This document shows positions 1 to 11,538 of a stretch of DNA of 60,000 nt, piece by piece. The stretch is taken from contig NC_088295.1 of assembly GCF_032854445.1 (NCBI RefSeq), positions 54,791,249-54,851,248 of the forward strand, read 5' to 3'. The first letter of the stretch is position 1. Every line of letters begins with the position of its first letter. The notes under the pieces were generated by a model. The model was not told where the DNA came from, made no database searches, and worked only from the letters and a program-made list of their open reading frames with translations. The stretch is from Liolophura sinensis. Its lineage: Eukaryota > Mollusca > Polyplacophora > Chitonida > Chitonidae. The position numbers were made by a program, and so were the translations under genes.

Positions 1-1233
1 GGCGGTCGTCACTGAGATCAGCTTACCTGGCCACAAAGACGGTGGGTAGTTATTCATCAATAACCTCATTCCATCTCACGGTATTTTTATGCAGACTGTC
101 CGTTAAACGCACCATGAGTGAATTTTGATTGGGTTTCTGTTCCACATGAGGATCCCATTGGAGTGACATATATACTGTGCGTGGCTCAATGCCATGCGCC
201 TATCGATAATGTCGCTGTAAGTTCAAATTCACGTCATGCATGCTTCCTCTGCAGTCGTTCGTGGAAGGTCGGCCCGAAAGAGAGAGAGAGAGATTACTTC
301 GATTTTTAGGAATTTTGTTAGGATACCTCTTGGGTTGAAAAGTTGAAAACGCTTTATTCCAAATTTCGACATTCTTATATAGTTTATCAGGTTTACTACC
401 TTACTTTCATATCCACACGCAAATTATTTAATATCAGTGTAATGCTCATCTTCAGGATTCCGCATTTCTTCTGCAATCGGTATAGAGGGATTCTACCAAA
501 CAGTGATGGCAGGCAGTGGTAAGTAGGTAAAATATGACCCAAGCATATTAGCCATCACTGTTTTTTTTTTCGTGCAGTGATGTGTTAATTAAGACGGTTG
601 GATATGTCGACCCGTTCTGTAATGGAACGGAAAAATGTCATGCTTGTTAACGTCTACATAAATTGATCTGCATATTTCATAAGGTACAAGTAGTCATGTT
701 TACGCACGTGTTTTCACAACATTCTTGCCAACCTCTGCGTGTGAACATGATTTAATTAACTATTGATTTGTTGATTTCTAATTGATTATTGATTTCTAAA
801 GAGTAAATAATTAATTTTATATTTGAATAGTTGCTAATAGTCTATCTTGAGATTCGGTCGCGTATTTACGTCAGGCGTCACTCTAATATATAAATATTAG
901 AGTCATCTAATGCATTTGTTATGAAATTGTGTCAAACTGTCCGTGGCATGAATGTTCCCGTTAACATTTTTTCTTGTTACTCTTGATCTTTCCTCGATGG
1001 TTAATAGAAACCGATGTATACAACAAAGATGTATAAAACCAAATGGATTAACTGAACAAAAAAAAATTTTTTTTCAAAATTTAACTATTTCTCACAAATG
1101 TAGTTATTTTTATTTTAACCAGCTGTATTAAAGGCATGACAAGTCAAAGCCTTACATAAATATCCGATGTCAGATCAGAAAGAGACGTAACGTAACTCAG
1201 TTTGCAGTCTAGTAAAATAATGTTATCTTCCAG
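1..1233. other. intron / flank of the amidase gene, no exon seen
   Basis: No coding exon is recognisable here. At about 195-285 there is a decayed copy of the middle part of the abundant SINE (family A): a 'GTTCAAATTCA' box, then 'GCTTCCTCTGCAG' and 'GTGGAAGGTC'. The remainder is AT-rich unique sequence. Because the amidase exon at 1,234 begins in the middle of a codon, this stretch must be intron, and the upstream exons lie outside the window. Confidence 0.5.
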
Positions 1234-1523
1234 GTCACACCGTGGGCTGGAAAGGCAGTACTTTCCCTCGATGTTAGACCACTTGGGCCAGGCTTGTTCG
1301 AACCGATCAAGGGATTTCTCTGATGTCGCTCGCATGTACTTGATCGCTGGACACTACCTGAAGATGTCCTATCATGGCCGCTTTTACGCCAAGGCCCAGA
1401 ACCTCGGCCGATCCCTCAAAAAGATGTACGATGACGCTCTGATGGACCATGACGTTATCATCATGCCCACACTGCCTTCAAAGCACCCAAGATTCCCAAG
1501 GCAGACAGCACTTTCCCGGGCAA
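1234..1523 (+). CDS. amidase-signature hydrolase, penultimate exon (partial gene)
   Basis: This exon is bounded by an acceptor (TTATCTTCCAG) and a GT donor (GTATCG) at 1,524. It opens with the last base of a split codon and ends one base into the next. The product contains 'LIAGHYLKMSYHGRFYAKAQ' and then 'YDDALMDHDVIIMPTLPSK'. This is the typical stretch of amidase-signature enzymes (FAAH, GatA, acetamidase relatives) in which the chain after the catalytic core packs against the substrate cleft. Such enzymes hydrolyse carboxamide bonds with a Ser-Ser-Lys triad; that triad lies in upstream exons not present here, so substrate cannot be inferred. Confidence 0.85.
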
Positions 1524-1670
1524 GTATCGAGTTATGGGATATGTTCTTTTACGAATTCACGAATTTCATTGGTGTTCTTGAGTTTTTAATTTCAATGTTT
1601 ATGAATGGCCGATAGATAATTTTGGCAATCTGCCTACAATTGTTTCATGTTTCTCCTTTACCTTTTACAG

Positions 1671-1867
1671 AGCGAATCGCATTACTAAGAGGGATCACTC
1701 CAAATACCAGCCCCTTTAACGTAACTGGCCACCCATCCTTGTCCATCAGCGTGGGGAAATCTGAAGGACTTCCGGTTGGGATGCAAATAACTGGGAAATT
1801 GTTTGACGACCTGACGGTTCTCCAAGTGGCTCATGTGTATGAGAGTATGAGAGGAGAGACCGCGTGA
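1671..1867 (+). CDS. amidase-signature hydrolase, last exon with stop
   Basis: Acceptor CCTTTTACAG is at 1,670 and the stop TGA at 1,865-1,867. The phase (1) matches the previous exon, joining as ...SRA-K-RIALLRG. The product contains 'NTSPFNVTGHPSLSISVG' and 'GLPVGMQITGKLFDDLTVLQ', the conserved C-terminal block of amidases, where N-x-x-x-F-N-x-T-G-x-P and G-L-P-x-G-x-Q are family hallmarks. The protein ends shortly afterwards (YESMRGETA), the usual place for this family. Whether it is a FAAH-type lipid amidase or another amidase cannot be told from the C-terminus alone. Confidence 0.88.
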
Positions 1868-2159
1868 ATCCAAAACAGAAATAATATTTCTGATAATGCA
1901 CTTCGTACGTGACAATATGTGGCATGTCGTAAGCTCACCACAAAGACACTAAAGCAGAGTACATTGCCTAATGCGCAGTATTGTTTGGAACAGTGGATTT
2001 TCATTGGATGACGCTCCCTGTGTAAAAATCCGGATGTATTCCATTTTACTTTGACAACATTGTTTCAGGTGGCCGATCATTAAATTATCCCGAGGTGCCA
2101 GTAGGGAACGATCACATTTTTGTGTACACACCAACAATCCACACTAAAATACTAGCTGG
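1868..2159. other. amidase 3' UTR / intergenic
   Basis: Short AT-rich region after the amidase stop codon. I see no ORF, no clear AATAAA signal and no repeat until the 48-bp satellite begins. Confidence 0.4.
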
Positions 2160-4311
2160 TTCAACTCTGCGGAGCGGCTACTAGATCGTTATCTAGTTAT
2201 CACAGGCCAGTACAGAGAGCGTCTACTAAATCACTCTAGACGTTTAGCCACAAGTCAGTACAAAGAGCGGCTACTAGATCACCACATAGTGTGCCACACC
2301 CCAGTATAGGGAGCGGATACTAGTTCACTATAGCCATTTAGCCACAAGCCAGTATAGAGAGCGGTTACTAGATCACCATAGCCATTTAGCCACAAGTCAG
2401 TATAGAGAGCGGTTACTAGATCACTATAGCCATTTAACCACAAGCCAGTATAGAGAGCGGTTACTAGATCACCATAGCCATTTAGCCACAAGTCAGTATA
2501 GAGAGCGGTTACTAGATCACTATAGCCATTTAACCACAAGTCAGTATAGAGAGCGGTTACTAGATCACTATAGCCATTTAACCACAAGTCAGTATAGATA
2601 GCGGATACTAGTTCACTATAGCCATTTAGCCACAAGTCAGTATAAAGAGCGGTTACTAGATCACCATAGCCATTTAGCCACAAGTCAGTATAGAGAGCGG
2701 TTACTAGATCACCATAGCCATTTAGCCACAAGTCAGTATAGAGAGCGGTTACTAGATCACTATAGCCATTTAACCACAAGCCAGTATAGAGAGCGGTTAC
2801 TAGATCACCATAGCCATTTAGCCACAAGTCAGTATAGAGAGCGGTTACTAGATCACTATAGCCATTTAACCACAAGTCAGTATAGAGAGCGGTTACTAGA
2901 TCACTATAGCCATTTAACCACAAGTCAGTATAGATAGCGGATACTAGTTCACTATAGCCATTTAGCCACAAGTCAGTATAAAGAGCGGTTACTAGATCAC
3001 CATAGCCATTTAGCCACAAGTCAGTATAGAGAGCGGTTACTAGATCACCATAGCCATTTAGCCACAAGTCAGTATAGAGAGCGGTTACTAGATCACTATA
3101 GCCATTTAGCCACAAGCCAGTATAGAGAGCGGTTACTAGATCACTATAGCCATTTAGCCACAAGCCAGTATAGAGAGCGGTTACTAGATCACTATAGCCA
3201 TTTAGCCACAAGTCAGTATAGATAGCGGTTACTAGATCACTATATCCATTTGGCCACAAGTCAGTATAGAGAGCGGTTACCAGATCACTATAGCCATTTA
3301 GCCACAAGCCAGTATAGAGAGCGGTTACTAGATCACTATAGCCATTTAGCCACAAGCCAGTATAGAGAGCGGTTACGAGATCACTATAGCCATTTAGCCA
3401 CAAGCCAGTATAGAGAGCGGTTACTAGATCACTATAGCCATTTAACCACAGGTCAGTATAGAGAGCGGTTACTAGATCACCATAGCCATTTAGCCACAAG
3501 TCAGTATAGAGAGCGGTTACTAGATCACCATAGACATTTAGCCACAAGCCAGTATAGAGAGCGGTTACTAGATCACTATAGCCATTTAGCCACATGCCAG
3601 TATAGAGAGCGGTTACTAGATCACTATAGCCATTTAACCACAAGTCAGTATAGAGAGCGGTTACTAGATCACTATAGCCATTTAGCCACAAGCCAGTATA
3701 GAGAACGGTTACTAGATCACTATGACCATTTAACCACAAGTCAGTATAGAGAGCGGTTACGAGATCACTATAACCATTTAGCCACAAGCCAGTATAGAGA
3801 ACGGTTACTAGATCACTATGACCATTTAACCACAAGCCAGTATAGAGAGCGGTTACTAGATCACTATGACCATTTAACCACAAGTCAGTATAGAGAGCGG
3901 TTACTAGATCACTATAACCATTTAGCCACAACCCAGTATAGTGAGCGGTTACTAGATCACTATGACCATTTAGCCACAAGTCAGTATAGAGAGCGGTTAC
4001 TAGATCACTATAGCCATTTAGCCACAAGTCAGTATAGAGAACGGTTACTAGATCACTATAACCATTTAGCCACAAGCCAGTATAGAGAGCGGTTACTAGA
4101 TCACTATAGCCGTTTACCGACAAGTCAGTATAAAGAGCGGTTACTTGATCACTATAGCCATTTACCGACAAGCCAGTGTAGAGAGCGGTTACTCGATCAC
4201 TATAGTCATTTAGACACAAGCAAGTAGTGAGCAGTTACTAGACCACTATATCCATTTAGCAACAAGCCGGTATAGAGAGCGGCCACTAGATCACAATAGC
4301 TATGTAGCCAC
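2160..4311. repeat. 48-bp satellite array, about 45 copies
   Basis: A head-to-tail repeat of 48 bp: TAGCCATTTAGCCACAAG, then (T/C)CAGTATAGAGAGCGG, then TTACTAGATCACTA. Because 48 is divisible by 3, both strands stay open: 646 codons on the minus strand (2,279-4,219) and 325 on the plus strand (3,250-4,227), each as a 16-residue repeat. There is a higher-order period of seven units (336 bp): the rare variant AGTATAGATAGCGG occurs at 2,591 and again at 2,927. Units at the right end are more divergent. The array lies between the amidase and DNMT3 genes. I read it as non-coding. Confidence 0.95.
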
Positions 4312-4320
4312 AAGCCACTA

Positions 4321-4481
4321 CACTATGTGGGAAGGTCTATCAGCAACCTGCGGATGGTCGTGGGTTTCCCCCGGAGTCTGCCAGGTTTCCACCCATCATA
4401 ATGCTGGCCGCCGTCGTATAAGTGAAATGTTCTTGGGTACGGCGTAAAACACCAATCAAATAAAAAAATAAATAAATAAAT
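4321..4481 (+). mobile_element. SINE family A, 5'-truncated, inserted in the 48-bp satellite
   Basis: Runs from TATGTGGGAAGGTC to the tail GTAAAACACCAATCAAATAA plus an (AAAT)n stretch. The 9-bp direct repeat AAGCCACTA (4,312-4,320 and 4,482-4,490) flanks it, and satellite sequence resumes on the right, so this is a target-site duplication made by LINE-type retrotransposition. The tRNA-like head is missing. Confidence 0.85.
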
Positions 4482-4490
4482 AAGCCACTA

Positions 4491-5525
4491 TAGAGCGGCC
4501 ACTAGATCACAATAGCCATTTAGCCATAAGCCAGTACAGAGACCAGTTACTGTAGTTTCGTTTAACATATGGCCTATATTCAGCTACCTGTAAAATCAAT
4601 GATACTGGCTACCAAACTTGCCTTTCATTAGTGACACGTAACACCACAAGTTCTACACATTGATATTCTGGAAACCCGTATTACTTTAAATAAAATGAAG
4701 TTATGAAACTCCTATTTCATAATGGTAAACTCCATAAGCTACGTTTCGATACTCAACACCCATTGCCTCGGAAGATGCAATTATTCAATAAGAAGTGGCA
4801 TGCTGGGTAGTGGGAGTGAACCATACTGCGGTGAGATCGTAAAGTACAAGAGATAAAATAAATTTCATCTATTAAGGAGGTTATATTATATTTCAAAGTG
4901 TAAACAATTTCAAATATAGCTGTGTCAGAAACAGGTTTTAGAGTAAAGTCGATAACAGCTTCAGTAACTGATTCCGTTCTCCGTTAAAATACACTGGGTG
5001 TATTCGAATCTCTCTCTACTTGCGTTGATCCCACACGAGAACAAGGTTTCGAATGCAAAAATGTCACTAAATCACTGTTCGCGAACGAGATTTTCATTTC
5101 CATTTCTCCGGGTGTGAACGCCGTGCCACAAGAACGATATTGAAGTAAAGCGGTGTCTGTGATCTTTTTACCAAATCGCAAGGGGTGCATCTGTTTTTTT
5201 TTCTTCCCTTTTTTACTTAAAACATCAAACTTTAATCCCTAAGTATAGTGCTTTAGTTACACACTTATGTGATTGGGCCTAAATTGCAACGACAACAAGT
5301 AGGCCTACCGGTAAATAGATAGGGAAGTGTTTAAATGAAGTATTCTCTTCGCTTGATATTCTGTCGTCACTTTTTGTGGTTTACTGGATTAATAACTGCG
5401 TTATATCATGATTGGAATCAGGAAAATGTAACTCACAAAGACTTATTTGTGGACATTTTTGCTACTGCTGTGACACACTGATGTAAATCTCACCAATGTC
5501 AGATGTAGTAACCACCTGTTATACG
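4491..5525. other. satellite edge and intergenic sequence
   Basis: Up to about 4,550 this is a degenerate continuation of the 48-bp satellite. After that it is unique AT-rich DNA. A 68-codon minus-strand ORF (4,984-5,190) has no recognisable family. I see no exon. Confidence 0.4.
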
Positions 5526-5536
5526 GACTTGAGGTT

Positions 5537-5781
5537 TTTTTTTTTTTTTTGATTGGTGTTTTACGCCGTACTCAAGAATATTTCACTTATACGACGGCGG
5601 CCAGCATTATGGTGGGTGGAAACCGGGCACAGCCCGGGGGAAACCCACGACCACTTCCGGCTTAGGGCCGGAGAGGAAGCCAGCATGAGCTGGACTTGAA
5701 CTCACAGCGACCGCGTTGGTGAGAGGCTCCTGGGTCATTACGCTGCGCTAGCGCGCTAACCGACTGAGCCACGGAGGCCCC
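5537..5781 (-). mobile_element. SINE family A, full length
   Basis: On the minus strand: a tRNA-like head (A-box GTGGCTCAGTCGGTTAGCGC, B-box GAGTTCAAGTCCA), body GCTGGCTTCCTCTCCGG, GTGGTCGTGGGTTTCCCCC, ATAATGCTGGCCGCCGTCG, and 3' tail TTGAGTACGGCGTAAAACAC ending in poly-A (poly-T at 5,537 on +). The 11-bp target-site duplication GACTTGAGGTT lies at 5,526-5,536 and 5,782-5,792. This is the best reference copy of the family in the window. Confidence 0.92.
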
Positions 5782-5792
5782 GACTTGAGGTT

Positions 5793-6206
5793 AATCAGAC
5801 ATGAAATAACATGTCTGCACTAATAAGAGACGTCGTTCAAGATACGACGAAGAAAAGTGAGAAGTGAAAGTGAGAGAAGTGAAAGTAAGCTGCCGACTTT
5901 TGTTTCCAAAGCGCGGAAGCAAGGATGCTTCGTTGGACGATCAACGATCGAGCTGGTTTAATATATGTGGCTTCACATATAAATAAATAATAACATGTCA
6001 GTATGTGGAACAGCAACAAGATCAGGCTTAGGGAGGTTGAAAGCAATGTTAACAGATCCATATATAGCTCTGCTGCTTTACTAGAAGGCCAGAAGACGCA
6101 AATTGACTTGTGGAATCCACAACTCTGAAATAACAGGCGTTGAAGCTCAAGGCTGGTATAAATTATTCCTTCCATGAATTTGCAAAGACAGTCATATGCT
6201 TAAAAA
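5793..6206. other. intergenic, nothing recognised
   Basis: AT-rich unique sequence. A 112-codon minus-strand ORF (5,837-6,175) is low in complexity and matches no family I know. Confidence 0.35.
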
Positions 6207-6300
6207 GTCATGGCCGAGTCGTTAATGGTGCGTGCCGTTCAGTGGCTAGGAGTCACGAGGTACGGGTTCAAACCCGGCCTTGGACTAGGAAATTCCTCTG
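6207..6300 (+). mobile_element. tRNA-derived SINE head (Leu/Ser-like), solitary
   Basis: Contains an A-box-like ATGGCCGAGTCGTTAATGG and, 60 bp on, a B-box ACGGGTTCAAACCC. Spacing and sequence resemble a degenerate class II tRNA (Leu/Ser type), but the acceptor stem cannot be closed. It does not share the body of families A-C here. Probably the head of another SINE rather than a tRNA gene. Confidence 0.45.
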
Positions 6301-6539
6301 CTCCTACTGTTCGAGCACTCTTGAAACAAAACGGTCGACAGGGCCGTTTGCCCTTTGATGGTCTATTTTCACAACTTTGTCTGTGTCTGTGTTATGTTTT
6401 AATTGAAGTATACGACAGTAAGCTATATTCACCCATTATTTGAAAGACTTGACACTTCAACTACAAGTCTTGGCAAGCTACCAAAATGTGTATCCCGACT
6501 TGTTTAAGCCTGGTTTTTATACAACTGGCGGATGATGCC

Positions 6540-6690
6540 GCCTATCGAGTCCTCCGGGACGAGCAACTCATACACCCGGCAGAAACCACCGGCGGTCGAG
6601 TCCGCCGGAACTAGCGACTCTCATAAACCCGGCGGAAGCCACCGGTGGTCGAGTCCTTCAGGACCAGCGATTCTCGTGACGTTGCATACC
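6540..6690. repeat. CG-rich minisatellite, about 2.7 copies of 51-53 bp
   Basis: The motif TCGAGTCC(T/G)CCGG recurs at 6,545, 6,596 and 6,649, each followed by GA-C-AGC-ACTC and an ACCCGGCGGAAACCACCGGCG-like stretch. It is conspicuously GC-rich against AT-rich surroundings. Confidence 0.6.
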
Positions 6691-8300
6691 GGTAGAGATG
6701 GCAAAGTTGAACATTCTTTTAACTTCACTGGTGCCGACCGGCGGTAAATTATCGGCAGTGGCCATGCTCTCATACATCAGTGAGGACCGTCGGTGAGGGA
6801 AGCAGGCTTCACATGGTGTCTGTCTGTCCAATTCTTTCCAGGCTGAATAATCAACACAGCTCTTCATTCACTGTCCAAGTGCATTTTTCACAGCCAGCTG
6901 AAAAATAAAAAATTCAGACGAAGGCGTCAACGGCGCACATCGACTGGTTTTCTATCGTCGCTGCAGACCATTGGCGGGCAAGCAGACGACACAGTACAGA
7001 GTGACGTAACACGTGCAAACGGAAATAACTTGCATGCGCAGGGGTGTGTGATATAACTTGCATTGGGTGTAGCACGGCTTTAGGGAGTATGACACGACAA
7101 TAAACACTAATCGGGCTGAGATACTTCTACGTCCTAGACCAACATACTACATATGCAAACCTGTATGTATCAAAAGTAAACAAATGATAATCAGAGGTGT
7201 AACATATTGAATATTGATATTGAAGTGTTCCATCATCATATTAGCCCTGCACTGTTTTTGTGGTTTCGGCTCATACGAGATATGACTACTTTTAATAATC
7301 TGTTTTTCTGCCACATCTTCACAGTTTATTCTTCATTTGTCTACAAGTAGAAAAAAGGGTCTGATTAGGGGCCAGAAAGTTTTACGAATCTGCCATACAA
7401 CAGCCACCGTTGTCCAGTGATGTTCTGAAGTCCACAAAGCTATCTGGTCCATCGATTAAGGAAGACAGTGACCGTCTAACAGAGGAATTGCGGTTACACC
7501 AAGAACAAAGTATACCCGCGAATATGCCTCAGGAATGGGATAAATATGAAAACATAGTTTGGAACAGAGTTGATTTCTATTGCGCAAAGTCTTTGAACTG
7601 TAGAGCGCTATAGGGGCCTATAGATTGACAAGACTTATATGTTTAGAAAATATGTAACAATTCTATTGGCAATTATGATGTGGAACGGGCGTTTACCATT
7701 ATTGACTAAATCGTTACAAGAGACAAGTGTTTCTTGTGCGAGGTGAGGTGCACTTTTCAATCAGTCCGGCCATCATGGCAAGAGATCATTTTTGTTTTTG
7801 CTGTGAATAAAAATGCCGTTAAGTCTGTAGGGGGTGGTGGGGCAGTATAATCATTGTGTTTGGGTATTTCTTTGCTTTCCATTCCAGCTATAAATGATCC
7901 TAATTTTTCCAAAAATTAAACCTATTTTTTATTTTTTGGGAATATAAAATGTTTGTATTTCCTGCATGTTTTTGTCCAAAGTTGACTGGTAGCCTATCCT
8001 GTGTTCACGTTCGTAAAGTTCTTTCAAACTTTACGACATGCAAAACGACATACGTTACGCGTAGGTCGACTTTGACAAGACGGCTTCGACGCCTAAAATG
8101 TAGTCTTTTCACACAATCTGCACGATTTCGACAAGCGACACTGCATTGTAAACTGGTCCAATTACCAAGACAATCAATACGTGCCATGGAAAACAATATC
8201 TTTTAAATTATGTCCGTTTTCTCACAAGAAAAAAAAAAAAAAAACACGGTCTTCATAATCTAAAATTAAGCCTTCACTCGTGAGAAAAAAGTTTCCGCAT
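6691..8300. other. intergenic, possible exon-like ORF only
   Basis: Mostly unique sequence. An open stretch at about 7,363-7,613 (67 codons from 7,410) contains 'LTEELRLHQEQSIPANMPQEWDKYEN' in part, with coding-like composition but no consensus splice donor at its end. I could not link it to a family. Otherwise nothing is seen. Confidence 0.3.
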
Positions 8301-8307
8301 GTAAGGA

Positions 8308-8477
8308 GTTTTTGGCGGGCTTTAAACTACTGTCCCAGATTTCAACAAATGCTACACGTGTTGTCGAATGCGCAGCAACACGGAAGGAGGGTTCGTTGTC
8401 ATCGGTTGACCAATGTAGCTGTTAGGCCCAGCAGATGTTGTAGAGAGAATATCAATATAGACGTTAAGTAGAGCAAT
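8308..8477 (+). promoter_or_regulatory. DNMT3: candidate DNMT3 promoter / 5' UTR
   Basis: Upstream of the candidate start codon at 8,478 there is an E2F-like TTTGGCGGGC (8,311-8,320), then a CCAAT box within GACCAATG (about 8,408-8,415). An in-frame TAG directly precedes the ATG (8,469-8,471). The elements fit a proliferation-linked gene, but they are short motifs and no transcription start can be read from sequence alone. Confidence 0.3.
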
Positions 8478-8561
8478 ATGCAGCATTATCAAGCAAACAG
8501 TGGCCAGTTTACCCAAAGTTTTGGTGTGGGTAATAGAAGGGAGCGCAAAACGCATCTAAAT
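8478..8561 (+). CDS. DNMT3: DNMT3 candidate first coding exon
   Basis: ATG at 8,478 opens 28 codons (MQHYQANSGQFTQSFGVGNR...) and ends exactly at a strong donor AAT|GTAAGT, in phase 0. The next exon (11,539) starts in phase 0. It is the only ATG exon upstream with an in-frame preceding stop, a consensus donor and the right phase that I could find, but conservation cannot be checked because DNMT3 N-termini are not conserved. Alternative 5' exons, even outside the window, remain possible. Confidence 0.45.
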
Positions 8562-9600
8562 GTAAGTCCAACTTGCAGGAAGCCATCACTGGTTTTAAAC
8601 TCGAGGTTTACGTTGGCATATTTTGCACGGGTCAGTTCCATATGCGCATTTCCTTTATCATTATTAAACGCCGTTATGGCTGTAAGGTATAAGATAAATG
8701 TACCCCGCAATCCAAACAAGTCGAGTCTTCATTACTTCTTAAGTTGATTCAAAGAAACTGGACAAAGCGCCCGGTAATACGACCCGGTTAAACACGCTGT
8801 TGAAAGATTTCTCAGCAAATTCTTCACCTTACACACTCGAACGCAGAGGTTAGGCCTTAAATTACCTTACGTAAGTATTTTTTGATGTAACTTAATAAGA
8901 ATAGATTAACAGTAATAGCACAACTTCACACAATACCGGTAGTCACACTGACGGAGATGTGTTGTAAAGACCTTTAGATGTGTGCTGTAAGTGACAATGA
9001 CTGAAACTGAAAGGCAGCATTACAAGACAGAAAAAAGCACGCCATCACAGACACAGAGTTATCTCCCTTGGGAAAAAGTGAAATCATGATGGCAATAAAT
9101 CACGAAGGAGATGTCTAATATGTATCTATAAAACGCATCATTTGTCTTGGATGTTCACCATCTATCAGTTCCTGATGAAAGATATTATTTTTGAGCAGGA
9201 TTTCCTCAAAAAGAGTTAAATAAAAGTGACGCCTTCATCCACAACTGTCACTGGTAACAATAGGCCATCTTTGAATGAGAAAGTGACTTAAAGAAAAGCT
9301 TTCTCACTGTCATTTGGGCACATTTCAATAACTAGTCCAACTGCAAATATATGCCCGTCTGCAACTCACAGGTAGTGTTGTATGTTGTGAATCTAGGTTG
9401 ATGCTATAGTAGCTTAACTTACGGAAGGGGAGCAAGGTCATGGTGAAATGGTAGGCCATTTAAACACTGCATTTTGGCTGTTAAACTATTAAATCAGAAA
9501 GTTAGGTTACCTCCAGATGGTCCCCCAGACAGTATACCCTCTAGTAACCTTTGTGACTCGACAATGAAATGAAGTTGTTAAAAGAGTTTGAAATATATAC
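8562..9600. other. DNMT3 intron, nothing recognised
   Basis: Unique AT-rich sequence following the candidate first exon. No exon or repeat is evident. Confidence 0.35.
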
Positions 9601-9639
9601 ATACTGAAAGTGAAAGTAAAACATCTAAAGTTTTAGCTC

Positions 9640-11250
9640 GCCTCTACAAAGTACATATGGGTGCAGCTGATATCATACCCCCAAGCATCCAATAAGATTG
9701 AAAGTTATAGGTGTGGTATGTTAAAAAGTAGGCACCACCTGCAGAAAAGGTTTCTGCATACTTGAATAAAGCACAATAACACAAGAGGGATTTGCTATAT
9801 GTATATTAATTATTATAAATTACCAAATTCATGACTTGGCATCTTCTGTGTGGGAATAAATAGTAAATGTAACGGCACATGGTATCTTAAAAAGCACTGC
9901 ATGTATTAAGCTTAGGTTTTCCATACATGCAAAGCATAGTAAATGGATGGATTTTTCCATCGTTGATATTCTGTGTTGGATTAAAGGATACCTAGAAAGG
10001 AGCTCTATAATAAAGATTATGGTTTTATAGGAAATTTAGAGGGGAAAGAAAAAAAAACATCCTGTTTTGAGGAATATTTTATATACATATTTTAATAACC
10101 TCTCTGTTTTATACCTACTTTTTGTCAGCATTCGGAAATGGCATCTGGGAGCTTCTTCAGAATGCGAGACCAACTTAATGATCCCAATTTCGCGTCCTTC
10201 CTCCCACAGCCTATAATGTGTTCACATGCAGGTTTTATCGTTGACAATACAACTGGAGGCTACATTCAGACTGACCCTTGGGGATTTAGGAAAACTGTGG
10301 AGCGAGTTCCCCTTGCGAGTTTTTAGCCCAAAGAAGAAAGCAGAGAAAGTTTTTTTGTACTTATATGTGTTAGGACACACCCTAAATGCACATAAGAGAT
10401 AAAAACCAAGTTTGTAATGCATCTTTTAGTTACCATAAATTATATAACTCATAACTTATAACAAAATAAATGTTTTAGGTACATCTCAAAACAACTGTAT
10501 GTTTTCAGGATTTGCATACAAGTAAAACACAATAACACAAGGGGGATGTTCTATTTTTAATGCCCTGCATGTATGTTAATTTCCAAATTAGTGGCCTTCA
10601 AATTATTGACCCTTTCATGGATTAGACACCATGTCTAAAGTTCAAGTACTTCATGTATTGAGCGTAAATTTCTGAAGGTAACCTTGCTACGTTTTATTCC
10701 ATGGGGGCCCAATTTAAAATCTTCCATTTCACCCTGAACTGTTGTTCATTTATTTCTAGCTTGCCTGTGTAAAGTACAGGTGTAGCTTATGTCATACCCT
10801 GATCATCAGGGGTGGTGTCTCAAAAAGTATTGCAGGTATTGAGCCCATGATTTGAACACATATAAAGCACAGTAGCACAAGGGGGATATTCCATCGTTGA
10901 TTGAATATGTTCGTATTAAGTACCGTAAATTACTGAATTCCTGACTTAGTGTATTGTGTATTAGAATCAGTGTTAATGTTAGGGTTGGTATTATAAAAGG
11001 TATTGTATCTATTTACCTGAAGTTTTGCATGTATATAAAGCACAATGACACACGGGATGTTCTGTGAGCATATTACTTACTGTAAATTTCCAAATTCACA
11101 ATTTCAGTTCTTTACGCACTGAGTTTTGCATGCATGTCTGCCTCACACAGGTTAGCTCTTTGGTAGCCTTGCTACCAATTCTAAGTTATCTACTTATATT
11201 GTACCTGCAATGTTAGTAGCAGACCGATACCTTGAGAATTACCTAATAAT
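9640..11250 (+). repeat. degenerate dispersed repeat, about four copies of one module
   Basis: A module recurs near 9,765, 10,520, 10,855 and 11,035: ATATAAAGCACAATAACACA, then AGGGGGATGTTC, a TATGTTAATT stretch, TAAATTACCAAATTC, and TGACTTAGTGTATTGTG. It ends with TAGCTCTTTGGTAGCCTTGC at about 11,152. The same module, reverse complemented, forms 46,826-47,440 in a PRKN intron. Tandem copies of an about 160-170-bp core within a dispersed element recall bivalve 'pearl'/Helentron-type elements; that identity is inference. Confidence 0.6.
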
Positions 11251-11309
11251 CATTTCATTGCCTCACTCTTTTATTATTCATGGGGTCTTGGTGACAATGA
11301 GTGTTTGAC

Positions 11310-11512
11310 GAAGCTTGCGTCGCCATTGGTGCTGCGTAATGAAGGTTGTTGAAGACCACTTATCTCCCACCAATGCGGTGTGCATATCTGTTTGTCACAT
11401 GTGGGAAAGTTCATCAGTAACTTGTCAAAGGTAGATGGTTTACTTCAGGGAGGTTCCATAATTCTGACCACCGTTGTATAAGGTTATTCTTGAGATTCTC
11501 GAAATATTCTTG
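11310..11512 (+). mobile_element. degenerate SINE family A
   Basis: A diverged copy: ATCTCCCACCAATGCGGTGTG, CATGTGGGAAAGTTCATCAG, TGACCACCGTTGTATAAGG, then TATTCTTGAG. It ends just before the acceptor of the DNMT3 exon at 11,539. An old insertion. Confidence 0.55.
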
Positions 11513-11538
11513 ATTTCAGTTGTGACTTTGTTCTTTAG

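Noticed and set aside
2279-4227. Long ORFs on both strands (646 and 325 codons)
   Set aside because: Both are produced by a 48-bp tandem repeat whose length is a multiple of three; no promoter, no unique sequence and no family match. Two opposite-strand proteins over the same DNA are not credible.
6207-6300. tRNA gene
   Set aside because: A and B boxes are recognisable but the acceptor stem and anticodon arm cannot be formed; more likely a SINE head. The same applies to the heads of families A, B and C.
7410-7613. Possible exon of 67 codons upstream of DNMT3
   Set aside because: Composition looks protein-like, but there is no consensus donor and no ATG of its own, and no family is recognised.
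10138-10326. 62-codon ORF starting MASGSFFRMRDQ, preceded by a good acceptor (TTTTTGTCAG)
   Set aside because: No usable donor before its stop and no recognisable family. It could be an alternative terminal exon, but it does not fit the phase-consistent DNMT3 model.
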